From: Flavobacteriaceae bacterium
Lineage (GTDB): Bacteria > Bacteroidota > Bacteroidia > Flavobacteriales > Flavobacteriaceae
Direction: 5' to 3'
Assembly (NCBI GenBank): GCA_002862755.1
Contig: PKDY01000050.1
Coordinates: forward strand, 1 to 64,000
Length of the DNA stretch: 64,000 nt
In this document: positions 39,671-48,878 of the stretch, one piece after another
Position numbering within the stretch: the first letter of the stretch is position 1
Layout: each line of letters begins with the position of its first letter
Program-made: the position numbers and the translations under genes
Notes under the pieces: generated by a model
Databases searched by the model: none
What the model was told of the DNA's origin: nothing
What the model saw: the letters and a program-made list of their open reading frames with translations, nothing else

Positions 39671-42517
39671 ATGAAATATTTTCATAACGAAATCGAAGCC
39701 AAATGGCGTAAATATTGGGCAGACAACCAAACTTTCGCTGCAGAAAACCCTACTGAAGCCTCAGGTAAACCAAAATATTATGTATTAGACATGTTTCCTT
39801 ATCCATCAGGAGCTGGTTTACACGTGGGTCATCCACTAGGATATATCGCTTCTGATATCGTAGCAAGATATAAAAGACATAAAGGTTTTAACGTGTTGCA
39901 TCCACAAGGATATGATTCATTTGGTTTACCAGCTGAACAATATGCAATTCAAACGGGGCAACATCCAGATAAAACGACCAAAGAAAATATTGCACGTTAT
40001 CGTGAACAATTAGATAAAATCGGATTTTCTTTTGATTGGAGTAGAGAAGTACGCACTTCAAATGCTGATTATTACAAATGGACGCAATGGATTTTTATCC
40101 AATTATTCAATTCTTGGTACAACAACGATACGAATAAAGCAGAAGATATAGCTACTTTAATTGCTCTTTTTGAAAAAGAAGGAAACGCTAATGTCAACGC
40201 AGTTTGCGATGAAGGTATTGCCGTTTTTTCGTCAAGCGAATGGAACGCGTTCTCAGCGGATGAACAACAAAAAATACTATTGCAATACCGTTTAACCTAT
40301 TTAGCAGAAACAGAAGTAAACTGGTGTCCCGCATTAGGAACGGTTTTGGCCAATGACGAAATTGTAAATGGTGTTTCAGAACGCGGAGGACATCCTGTTA
40401 TTCGTAAAAAAATGACACAATGGTCGATGCGTATTTCTGCGTATGCCGAACGCTTATTGCAAGGTTTGGAAACCATCGATTGGACCGAATCGTTAAAAGA
40501 ATCACAACGTAACTGGATTGGAAAATCTGTAGGAGCAATGGTTTCTTTTAATGTCACTTCGAGCGGAGTCGAGAAGCCTCTTCAAATTGAAGTCTTTACC
40601 ACACGTCCTGATACGATTTTTGGAGTTACATTTATGACCTTAGCACCAGAACACGATTTAGTTGCTAAAATTACAACTCCTGAACAAAAAGAAGCGGTTG
40701 CAGCGTATATTGAAGCGACTTCAAAACGTTCAGAAAGAGAGCGTATGGCTGATGTGAAAACGATTTCTGGAGTATTTACTGGTGCGTATGCTGAACATCC
40801 GTTTACTAAAGAACCGATTCCAGTTTGGATTGGGGATTATGTGTTGGCAGGTTATGGAACAGGTGCAGTTATGGCGGTTCCTTGCGGAGACGAACGCGAT
40901 TATGCGTTTGCCAATTTCTTCAAAGGCACGAAAGGTATGCCTGAAATTAAAAATATTTTCAATCAAGATATTTCGGAAGCCGCTTTTGGAGCGAAAGAAG
41001 GGTTTGAATTAGTAGATTCGGATTTTTTAAATGGTTTAGGCTATAAAGAAGGAACGAAAAAAGTAATTGAAGCTCTTGAAAAAATAGGACAAGGCAAAGG
41101 AAAAACCAATTACCGTTTGCGTGATGCCGTTTTTTCAAGACAACGTTATTGGGGCGAACCTTTCCCGGTTTACTACGTAAATGGTTTACCACAAATGATA
41201 GATTTGAAACATTTGCCTATTGTGTTACCCGAAGTGGAAAAATATTTACCTACAGAAGACGGCCAACCGCCTTTAGGAAATGCAACTATTTGGGCTTGGG
41301 ATACAGAAAAAAATGAAGTGGTTAGTAATGACAAAATAAATCACACAAGTGTGTTTCCTTTAGAATTAAACACCATGCCAGGTTGGGCTGGTTCTTCTTG
41401 GTATTGGATGCGTTATATGGATGCACACAATGAAAACGAGTTTGCAAGTAAGGAAGCATTAGCGTATTGGGAAAATGTAGATTTATATATAGGAGGAAGT
41501 GAGCACGCAACCGGACATTTATTGTATTCTCGTTTTTGGAACAAATTCTTAAAAGATAGAGGTTTCGCACCAACAGAAGAACCGTTCAAGAAATTAATCA
41601 ATCAAGGAATGATTTTGGGAATGAGTGCTATAGTTTATCGTATGTCAGGAACAAATAAATATGTGTCAAAAAACTTAAAATCGGATTATGAAGTAGAAGA
41701 AATTAGAGTTGATGTAAATATTGTAAATGCTTCTGATGAAATTGATTTGGACAAATTAAGAAATTGGATTCCAGAATTTAAAACTGCTGAATTTATAACT
41801 GAGAATGGTAAATATATTGTTGGTCGTGAAGTAGAAAAAATGTCTAAAAGATGGTACAACGTAGTCAATCCAGATGATATTTGTGAAGAATATGGTGCAG
41901 ATACGTTACGTTTGTATGAAATGTTCTTAGGACCATTGGAACAAGCTAAACCTTGGAACACCGCTGGAATTACAGGTGTATATGGTTTCCTTAAAAAATT
42001 ATGGCGTTTGTATTTTGATGACAATGGTTTGATAGTAACCAACGACGAACCCACAGCAGAAATGTACAAATCGTTACATAAAACGATTAAAAAAGCAACA
42101 GAAGATATCGAGAACTTTTCTTTTAATACTTCGGTTTCCCAATTTATGATTTGCGTGAATGAGTTGGCCCAACAAAAATGCCACCATCGTGCTATTCTAG
42201 AACCTTTAGCAATTGTGTTGTCTCCTTATGCACCTCATATTGCAGAAGAATTGTGGAGTGCTTTAGGTCATACTGGCTCGATTGCGAAAGTGCCGTTTCC
42301 AATTTTTGAAGAAAAATATTTGGTCGAAAGCGAAAAAGAATATCCGGTTTCATTTAATGGAAAAATGCGTTTTACGATGAAATTGCCATTGGATTTAACC
42401 AAGGAACAAATCGAAGAGATTGTAATGGCAGATGAAAGAACACAAAATCAATTACAAGGTAGAATACCTAATAAAGTAATTATCGTTCCAGGAAAAATTA
42501 TCAATTTAGTAGGATAG
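39671..42517 (+). CDS. leuS: Leucine--tRNA ligase
   Basis: MFPYPSGAGLHVGHPLGY (HIGH) and KMSKRWYNVVNPDD (KMSKS). Confidence 0.97.
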   Translation: MKYFHNEIEAKWRKYWADNQTFAAENPTEASGKPKYYVLDMFPYPSGAGLHVGHPLGYIASDIVARYKRHKGFNVLHPQGYDSFGLPAEQYAIQTGQHPDKTTKENIARYREQLDKIGFSFDWSREVRTSNADYYKWTQWIFIQLFNSWYNNDTNKAEDIATLIALFEKEGNANVNAVCDEGIAVFSSSEWNAFSADEQQKILLQYRLTYLAETEVNWCPALGTVLANDEIVNGVSERGGHPVIRKKMTQWSMRISAYAERLLQGLETIDWTESLKESQRNWIGKSVGAMVSFNVTSSGVEKPLQIEVFTTRPDTIFGVTFMTLAPEHDLVAKITTPEQKEAVAAYIEATSKRSERERMADVKTISGVFTGAYAEHPFTKEPIPVWIGDYVLAGYGTGAVMAVPCGDERDYAFANFFKGTKGMPEIKNIFNQDISEAAFGAKEGFELVDSDFLNGLGYKEGTKKVIEALEKIGQGKGKTNYRLRDAVFSRQRYWGEPFPVYYVNGLPQMIDLKHLPIVLPEVEKYLPTEDGQPPLGNATIWAWDTEKNEVVSNDKINHTSVFPLELNTMPGWAGSSWYWMRYMDAHNENEFASKEALAYWENVDLYIGGSEHATGHLLYSRFWNKFLKDRGFAPTEEPFKKLINQGMILGMSAIVYRMSGTNKYVSKNLKSDYEVEEIRVDVNIVNASDEIDLDKLRNWIPEFKTAEFITENGKYIVGREVEKMSKRWYNVVNPDDICEEYGADTLRLYEMFLGPLEQAKPWNTAGITGVYGFLKKLWRLYFDDNGLIVTNDEPTAEMYKSLHKTIKKATEDIENFSFNTSVSQFMICVNELAQQKCHHRAILEPLAIVLSPYAPHIAEELWSALGHTGSIAKVPFPIFEEKYLVESEKEYPVSFNGKMRFTMKLPLDLTKEQIEEIVMADERTQNQLQGRIPNKVIIVPGKIINLVG
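40553..40576 (+). repeat. Short palindromic repeat-like sequence inside leuS
   Basis: GTCACTTCGAGCGGAGTCGAGAAG resembles dispersed TCGAG-type palindromic repeats seen in Flavobacterium intergenic DNA; here translated in frame as VTSSGVEK. Confidence 0.5.
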
Positions 42518-42537
42518 ATTTTTTATCTTTTTATAGT

Positions 42538-42580
42538 ACATCCCAAATAGACAAAAAATGTCTGTTTGGGATTTTTTTAT
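42538..42580 (+). terminator. Terminator of leuS
   Basis: TCCCAAATAGACAAAAAATGTCTGTTTGGGATTTTTTT. Confidence 0.85.
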
Positions 42581-42746
42581 TGAAAATTCTTATAAAAAGA
42601 CATGAAATATCTAAAAAAAACCTTAAAATTAGATTTTTACACAATAAATTCAGTTTTTTTTCATTTATTGTAATAAACAAACAATAACGGACTTGTTTCT
42701 TGTAAAAGAATAAAGCCCTTTTTTTAAATTTTCAAACCAATCTATC

Positions 42747-43346
42747 ATGACTCAACTATCAAAAAAAATGAGGGTAGCACTACTGTGTTTTGGTGCTTCC
42801 TTAGCTGTGTCTTTTGCACAGGAAAACGAACCGAAAATTGCAACAGATTTAAACACTTTAATTACGAAATCTTCCAGTTACCAAAACTACAAAGTAATCG
42901 AAAAAAATGCTATTTACGGATTTCAAAACAGTTTAAACTCTTTTATTAAAGAACAAGAACAAATTCAAAATACGTTGAATAAAGAAATTGCTGAAAACAA
43001 AAAAAGTATACTGTTACTTCAAAATGAAATTCAGGAATTAAAACAAAATAATGCCGTTTTAACTGAAGAGAAAGCAAGCATTTCTTTTTTAGGAATGTTA
43101 GTGAGTAAAGATAGTTATTCGATAACCATGTGGACTTTGTTTTTAGGAACTCTAGCCGTGGCAGGAATTTTATTTTACAAATTTAAAACGGCTAATACTG
43201 TAACCAGTCATTCGAAATCAGTTTTAAAAGATTTAGAAGAAGAATATGAATCCTACAGAAGAGTTTGTATCGAAAGAGAACAAAGCTTACGAAGACAATT
43301 ATTTGAAGAAGCCAAGAAAAATAAAGAACTTAAAAACGTTTCTTAA
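42747..43346 (+). CDS. Exported coiled-coil protein with one TM
   Basis: Signal peptide, long coiled coil, TM, cytoplasmic charged tail. Confidence 0.65.
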   Translation: MTQLSKKMRVALLCFGASLAVSFAQENEPKIATDLNTLITKSSSYQNYKVIEKNAIYGFQNSLNSFIKEQEQIQNTLNKEIAENKKSILLLQNEIQELKQNNAVLTEEKASISFLGMLVSKDSYSITMWTLFLGTLAVAGILFYKFKTANTVTSHSKSVLKDLEEEYESYRRVCIEREQSLRRQLFEEAKKNKELKNVS

Positions 43347-43428
43347 AATTTCCTAAGTTGCTTTCATTCCTTTTTTTGTAACATTTTTCATTTTTTGCGT
43401 ATAATAAGTAACTAAAAACTTTAAAAAA

Positions 43429-43842
43429 ATGGAAAAAAGAAATGCAGGAAAAGTAATTATCGGAGCTTTATTTTTTATACTTCTTTTCGTAGCCTTATTA
43501 ATGTTTGGTTTACCAAGATATAACGTTTGGCAACAAGAAATGGCTGGAAAAGCAGAAATGGCAAAAGCGGAGCAAAACCGAAGAATTTTGGTGGAAGAAG
43601 CAAAAGCCAAATTAGAAGCTGAAAAATTAAATGCACAAGCAGAAATTGAAAGAGCAAAAGGGATGGCAGAAGCGATGCGCGTAGAAAATGGAACGTTGAG
43701 TGAAACCTACAATCAATATTTGTTCATCCGTACCTTAGAAAAATTAGCAGATAAAGGCGATTTACCACAAATTATTTATGTTCCTTCCAATGGATTATTA
43801 CCTGTAATGGACGTGAATAAAACAAAATTACCAACAAATTAA
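43429..43842 (+). CDS. Membrane-anchored coiled-coil protein resembling an SPFH C-terminal tail
   Basis: TM followed by AKAEQNRRILVEEAKAKLEAEKLNAQAEIERAKGMAEAMRVENGTLSETYNQYLFIRTLEKLADKGDLPQIIYVPSNGLLPVMD. Confidence 0.6.
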   Translation: MEKRNAGKVIIGALFFILLFVALLMFGLPRYNVWQQEMAGKAEMAKAEQNRRILVEEAKAKLEAEKLNAQAEIERAKGMAEAMRVENGTLSETYNQYLFIRTLEKLADKGDLPQIIYVPSNGLLPVMDVNKTKLPTN

Positions 43843-43851
43843 AAATATGAA

Positions 43852-43877
43852 AAATGGGGCTTTTGGCCCCATTTTTA
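43852..43877 (+). terminator. Terminator after 43429-43842
   Basis: AAAATGGGGCTTTTGGCCCCATTTTT. Confidence 0.85.
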
Positions 43878-43921
43878 ACAAAACAAATTATAATAGTTTC
43901 AATTATTAAACTATTATTTTT

Positions 43922-44155
43922 TTAAAGTTGTTGGTTCGTTATTTGTCTTGTTCCTTTTGGACAAATAACAACAGCAATGCTACCTTCTTCACCTGCATCC
44001 CAAGTGTAATTACCATTTGTGTCAACAAAACTTACATAGGTTATTGTGGTTGTGCCATTACCATTATCTACAGAAGTGCTGTATGATACTCTGCCTGAAC
44101 CTTTAATTGTTGAACCTTCTTCTTTTGTTAATGCGAATTTTTTGAAATTTTCCAT
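43922..44155 (-). CDS. Small leader-like peptide (orphan RiPP/bacteriocin-like candidate)
   Basis: MENFKKFALTKEEGSTIKGSG... resembles Bacteroidota double-Gly-type leaders (N-terminal basic/hydrophobic, KGSG). Confidence 0.6.
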   Translation of the reverse strand: MENFKKFALTKEEGSTIKGSGRVSYSTSVDNGNGTTTITYVSFVDTNGNYTWDAGEEGSIAVVICPKGTRQITNQQL

Positions 44156-44194
44156 GATTATTTGTTTTTAAAATTTAAGTACGCAAACTATTTT

Positions 44195-44214
44195 AGTCAA
44201 TTGCGCTTTTGACT
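44195..44214 (-). promoter_or_regulatory. Inverted repeat AGTCAA-N8-TTGACT upstream of the orphan peptide
   Basis: 40 bp upstream of the ATG; same motif and position as at 23750-23770. Confidence 0.55.
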
Positions 44215-44240
44215 TTGGGTTATAATTTATTTGTGCTTTT

Positions 44241-44636
44241 TTATTGATATAAAGTAACAATGTCTAAACTTGCATAGCCAATACTAGTAGTGTTGACGGT
44301 AGCTGTTTTTTTAAGATCTGAACCAATAAAAATTTTTCCAGTCACTACTTCATTAGCTTGTCCTGCGCCATTTACTTCCGAGCCTGCAGTTAAGACTATC
44401 GCAGTAGTAGCGCTTGGATTAGTAAGCGTAATTTCTTTTGACCAAGGTAAGCTGATGTTGTCTTCAATTTGATTAACACCATCTGAATTCGTATATACTA
44501 CAATTAATGTACCTGAATAAGTACCGCTAAGTTCATATTTTATGACTTTTGAATTGGAAGATGGCGAATCATCCTTACTACATGAAAAAGTGATGAAGAT
44601 GAATAGAAAGACAAGGTTTCTTAGAATTTTGTTCAT
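44241..44636 (-). CDS. Small lipoprotein
   Basis: Lipobox-like ITFSCSKDDS. Confidence 0.65.
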   Translation of the reverse strand: MNKILRNLVFLFIFITFSCSKDDSPSSNSKVIKYELSGTYSGTLIVVYTNSDGVNQIEDNISLPWSKEITLTNPSATTAIVLTAGSEVNGAGQANEVVTGKIFIGSDLKKTATVNTTSIGYASLDIVTLYQ

Positions 44637-44651
44637 TTTTATAGTTTTAGA

Positions 44652-45245
44652 TTAATTTAATTTTACTTCAATAATGTCACCTGATTTGGAAATTTCTACA
44701 AATTTTTCAACGCGATGATGGTCTACAACATTGTAGTTTTCTTTTTGGTAAAATTCTGTTCCATAGGAGTTTGTTCCTACAACTAAATCTCTAGAATAAG
44801 TTTTAGAAGTAGACATGAAGGCTTGTAAAAAATACTTTCCTGGTTTCATTTCCTTAAATTCAAATCGGCCATAATCATCTGTATAGGTTTCCAATCGCAT
44901 GGCATACGCTTCATCAGATAAGTAAACAACCGTTTTTTTGTTTTCTTTCTTTTCTCTTAATTGATACCAAGCCATAAAATAATCAGTAACGGGATATAAA
45001 TCTACTTTTATCCCTCTTCCAAAAGATTTTGCTCCAGTAACAGATAACTTATTGGTAGATTTATATAATACGCCTTTAATTAATCCATCTCCTTTTTCTA
45101 ATTGTTTTTTTGCAACTTCAGTGCTGAAATTGAATTCGGGATATACTATTATTTTTTTATTTTTTTCGGCTAATCGATCTGCGTTTTTTATTGGATTGCA
45201 ACTCAAAAAGCAAAATAAGATACTTATAAAGAATAAATGTTTCAT
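44652..45245 (-). CDS. Lipoprotein with carboxypeptidase-regulatory-like domain
   Basis: CFLSCNPIKN lipobox; ETYTDDYGRFEFKEMKPGKYFLQAF. Confidence 0.65.
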   Translation of the reverse strand: MKHLFFISILFCFLSCNPIKNADRLAEKNKKIIVYPEFNFSTEVAKKQLEKGDGLIKGVLYKSTNKLSVTGAKSFGRGIKVDLYPVTDYFMAWYQLREKKENKKTVVYLSDEAYAMRLETYTDDYGRFEFKEMKPGKYFLQAFMSTSKTYSRDLVVGTNSYGTEFYQKENYNVVDHHRVEKFVEISKSGDIIEVKLN

Positions 45246-45495
45246 GATGATTTGATTTTAAATTCAAATTAATTTTGATGCTTATCTTGTTGTAAAATTC
45301 TATAGTTTTTTTATCTCTGAAAAGCAGGTTGTCATAGCTTTTATAAAATGCAGTCCTTTATTTTTTAAATTATAGCAAGTTTTATTTAAAGTAATGAATT
45401 GATTATGAGAGCTAATAATGTCAAAGTGTCATTTTTTAAAAATGGAATGTATTTTGCTATTTAATCAATGTTTTAAAGTTTAAAAAGATTGTAAT

Positions 45496-46194
45496 ATGGA
45501 TTTTACTTATTTAATATTAATTGGAGGAATTGCTCTTTTTAGTTGGTTGGTTAGTGCACGATTAAAAAGCAAATTTGCGTACTATTCTAAAGTACATTTA
45601 CGTAATGGGATGAGTGGAGCTGAAATTGCTGAAAAAATGTTATCTGATAATGGAATTTATGATGTAAAAGTAATTTCAACACCAGGTCAGTTAACTGATC
45701 ACTATAATCCTATGAATAAAACTGTGAATTTAAGTGAAGCGGTTTATAACCAAAGAAATGCAGCAGCTGCAGCCGTGGCTGCTCATGAATGTGGTCATGC
45801 CGTTCAACATGCTCAAGCTTACAGTTGGTTAACAATGCGTTCTAAAATGGTTCCTATTGTAAATGTTTCTTCTAGTTTATCACAATGGTTAATTATAGGA
45901 GGGTTAATTTTAGAATTTGCAGCGAAAACAAGTATAGGGTTTTATGTGGCTGTGGCGGGTTTAATTTTAATGGCAATAGCAACCACGTTCAGTTTTATTA
46001 CATTGCCTGTTGAATACGATGCGAGTAACAGAGCTTTAAATTGGTTGAAAAATAAGAATATGTTAACCCAGCAAGAATATGCTGGTGCAGAAGATTCTTT
46101 AAAGTGGGCAGCAAGAACTTATGTAGTTGCAGCACTTGGAGCGTTAGCGTCGCTTTTATATTGGGCATATAGAATATTGGGTTCTAGAGACTAA
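45496..46194 (+). CDS. Zinc metallopeptidase, YugP-like membrane protease
   Basis: AAAVAAHECGHAVQHAQAY (HExxH-type) with TMs. Confidence 0.9.
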   Translation: MDFTYLILIGGIALFSWLVSARLKSKFAYYSKVHLRNGMSGAEIAEKMLSDNGIYDVKVISTPGQLTDHYNPMNKTVNLSEAVYNQRNAAAAAVAAHECGHAVQHAQAYSWLTMRSKMVPIVNVSSSLSQWLIIGGLILEFAAKTSIGFYVAVAGLILMAIATTFSFITLPVEYDASNRALNWLKNKNMLTQQEYAGAEDSLKWAARTYVVAALGALASLLYWAYRILGSRD

Positions 46195-46208
46195 AAAAAA
46201 TATAAAGT

Positions 46209-46242
46209 AAAAACCCTAAATCAATATTGAAATAGGGTTTTG
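46209..46242 (+). terminator. Terminator between convergent genes
   Basis: AAAACCCTAAATCAATATTGAAATAGGGTTTT plus T-tract. Confidence 0.7.
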
Positions 46243-46262
46243 TTTTTTTAAACTATGCAGAT

Positions 46263-46733
46263 TTAAAGCTGTATTTGTCGGTCTATTTGTTGTTCTAGAG
46301 AAATAAAGGTTTCAGTTCTGGAAACTCCTTTAATTGCCTGAATTTTTTTATTTAATAACTGCATCAGGTGTTCGTTGTCTTTACAAATAATTTTAATTAA
46401 AATACTCCAGTTCCCTGTCGTATAATGGCATTCTAAAACTTCGGGTATTTTTTTCAATTCTCTTACTGCGTCAGAATTGCTAGAAGCTTTTTCTAAGTAA
46501 ACACCTACAAAAGCCATTGTAGAATAGCCTAAAACCTTAATGTCTACAGTGAATTTAGATCCTGATATCACTCCGGCTTGTTCTAATTTTCTAAGTCTTT
46601 GATGGATGGCAGCTCCAGATATACCAATTTTTTTTGCAATTTGTAAAATAGGTTTTCTGGCGTCTTCCATTAAATCGCGTAAAATCTCTTTGTCAATACC
46701 ATCAATTTCAATTTGTAATTGATTTATCTTCAT
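46263..46733 (-). CDS. Lrp/AsnC family transcriptional regulator
   Basis: IDKEILRDLMEDARKPILQIAKKIGISGAAIHQRLRKLEQAGVI. Confidence 0.93.
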   Translation of the reverse strand: MKINQLQIEIDGIDKEILRDLMEDARKPILQIAKKIGISGAAIHQRLRKLEQAGVISGSKFTVDIKVLGYSTMAFVGVYLEKASSNSDAVRELKKIPEVLECHYTTGNWSILIKIICKDNEHLMQLLNKKIQAIKGVSRTETFISLEQQIDRQIQL

Positions 46734-46819
46734 GTTTGTTTTGTTTGTAAGTAATAGTTTGTAAATGCACTAATTTAGTAAATAAAATATAGATTTTTAT
46801 TTTAAATCGTTACTTTTTG

Positions 46820-48190
46820 TTAGCTGCTCACATTTAAAGGATTGTACCCCAAGTAATCTACTTCGATTTCTTTGAAAATCACCCCATACTCTTCTAATTC
46901 GTTAAGAATAGGAGTGTAAATTTCTTTAGAAATAGGAAGTTGAACACCAGCAGTAGTGATTTCGCCATTTAATATTTTTACTGTTGCAATGGCTACAGGT
47001 AAACCTACAGTTTTAGCCATAGCAGTATAGGTTTGATCATCTCCTATGCAAACCATCGTTGCATCTATTTGGTGTTGATTTCCATTTAACTCGTATCCAA
47101 ATTTATGATACATAACTATCATATCTTTGTCATGAGCTTCCAAGGTCCATTTTTCAGAAAGTATTTTCTCAAGGATTTGAGCTGGAGTAGCATTTTTTAA
47201 ACCTACTTTTTTGGTTCCATTGAATAAATCCAATTCGAGTAATTTATCCCAAATAATATCGTCTTGATCTATTTTTTGAGCATGTCTCAATTTAATTTCA
47301 ACGGTATCTGTTGGATGATAGGGAAGGAAGGAATTGGTAAATTCTCTATAAGTCATTTCTTCTGAATTATCAATTGTATAGGAATCATCAGTCATCCCTA
47401 ATTGCACTAAAATATCCCATGCTCGAGAATACCCTACTCTTCGAATGGTACCTCTATAGACAGTTAATGCGTTTTCTAAACCATATACTTCTCTATATTT
47501 TAATGAATCTCGGTTGGCATAAGCTTCAAATCTTCCAAAACCTTCTACTTCTAGAAATTCAGTTCTTCTAAATAATTTATTATAAGGAATGTATTTATAG
47601 GTGCCTTCTTGAATAAATTTGGCAGCACCACCTTGACCAGCCAATACTACATTTCTCGGATTCCAAGTAAATTTGTAGTTCCATAAATTGGTATCGCTTT
47701 CTGGGGCTACTAATCCACCACAAAAAGATTCAAATAAAATCATTTTTCCGCCTCTTTCTCTAATTTGATCAATCACTTTCATAGCACTCATGTGATCAAT
47801 TCCTGGATCAAGTCCAATTTCATTCATGAAAACCAATCCTTTTTCTTTGGCTTCTTTGTCTAATTCTTGCATAGCAGGACTAATGTAAGACGCAGTAACC
47901 ATGTGTTTATTGTAGAATAAGCAATCTTTGGCAACCTCTATATGCATGAAAGCTGGAAGCATTGATACTACAATATCGGATTTTTGAATTTCAGTTTTTC
48001 GTTGTTCTGCATCCAAGATGTCAAAAGCAATAGGTCTTGCATTGGGATGATTCTGAGTTTTTCTTTGCGCTAATTCAAGGGATAAATCAGCAATAGTTAT
48101 GTGCAATTGTTCTTGTTCAGACTTTTCTAATAAATATTTAATAAGTGATGATGCACTTCTTCCTGCACCAATAACTAATATGTTTCTCAT
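46820..48190 (-). CDS. Saccharopine dehydrogenase family protein
   Basis: NILVIGAGRSASSLIKYLLE; GLDPGIDHMSAMKVID. Confidence 0.87.
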   Translation of the reverse strand: MRNILVIGAGRSASSLIKYLLEKSEQEQLHITIADLSLELAQRKTQNHPNARPIAFDILDAEQRKTEIQKSDIVVSMLPAFMHIEVAKDCLFYNKHMVTASYISPAMQELDKEAKEKGLVFMNEIGLDPGIDHMSAMKVIDQIRERGGKMILFESFCGGLVAPESDTNLWNYKFTWNPRNVVLAGQGGAAKFIQEGTYKYIPYNKLFRRTEFLEVEGFGRFEAYANRDSLKYREVYGLENALTVYRGTIRRVGYSRAWDILVQLGMTDDSYTIDNSEEMTYREFTNSFLPYHPTDTVEIKLRHAQKIDQDDIIWDKLLELDLFNGTKKVGLKNATPAQILEKILSEKWTLEAHDKDMIVMYHKFGYELNGNQHQIDATMVCIGDDQTYTAMAKTVGLPVAIATVKILNGEITTAGVQLPISKEIYTPILNELEEYGVIFKEIEVDYLGYNPLNVSS

Positions 48191-48422
48191 GACTAATTTT
48201 TACAAAAATATCACACGAAGATAGCAAAATGTTATATTTATAAAAATTTTAGTTTCAAATATATTTAAAAATATATAAGATTTAACATTTTAAGCTTTAA
48301 GATGAGAATAAATAAAATTGAATTGTAATTTAAAGATTATAGTTTTAATTGTTTATTTATTCTATTTAATCTTTTTTAAATTGTAATTTCTGTATTAGTT
48401 ACTATTTTTACTAAAAAAAGAT

Positions 48423-48806
48423 ATGGATAAAAAAATTCTTTTAATTGCGTTGATAATGGGTGCAATAGCAATCATGTTAGGTGCTTTTGGTGCTCATGGA
48501 TTAAAGAAAATACTCACTGTAAATCAGTTGAATACTTTTGAAGTAGGCGTACGATATCAAATTTATCATGCCTTATTTTTACTGTTTGTAGCAAACAATT
48601 CTATTGTATCGGTAAAAGAAAAAGGAATTGTTTTGTATTTAGTTGTTATAGGAGTAATTTTATTTTCAGGTTCAATTTATCTGCTCTCAACTGCTAGTTT
48701 AACGACATTAAAAACAAAGCTTATTGGTCCCTTAACACTAATAGGAGGTTTGTTGTTAATTGCTTCATGGTTATATGTTTTTTATTGTGTTTTCGCTAAA
48801 AAATAA
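48423..48806 (+). CDS. DUF423 family membrane protein
   Basis: MGAIAIMLGAFGAHGLKKIL...RYQIYHALFLLFV. Confidence 0.85.
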   Translation: MDKKILLIALIMGAIAIMLGAFGAHGLKKILTVNQLNTFEVGVRYQIYHALFLLFVANNSIVSVKEKGIVLYLVVIGVILFSGSIYLLSTASLTTLKTKLIGPLTLIGGLLLIASWLYVFYCVFAKK

Positions 48807-48878
48807 CAATTCGTTCTTCTTTCTAAAATTAAATTTATAATTTTGCACTTTAAAAACATACAACATAACTCATTTTTT

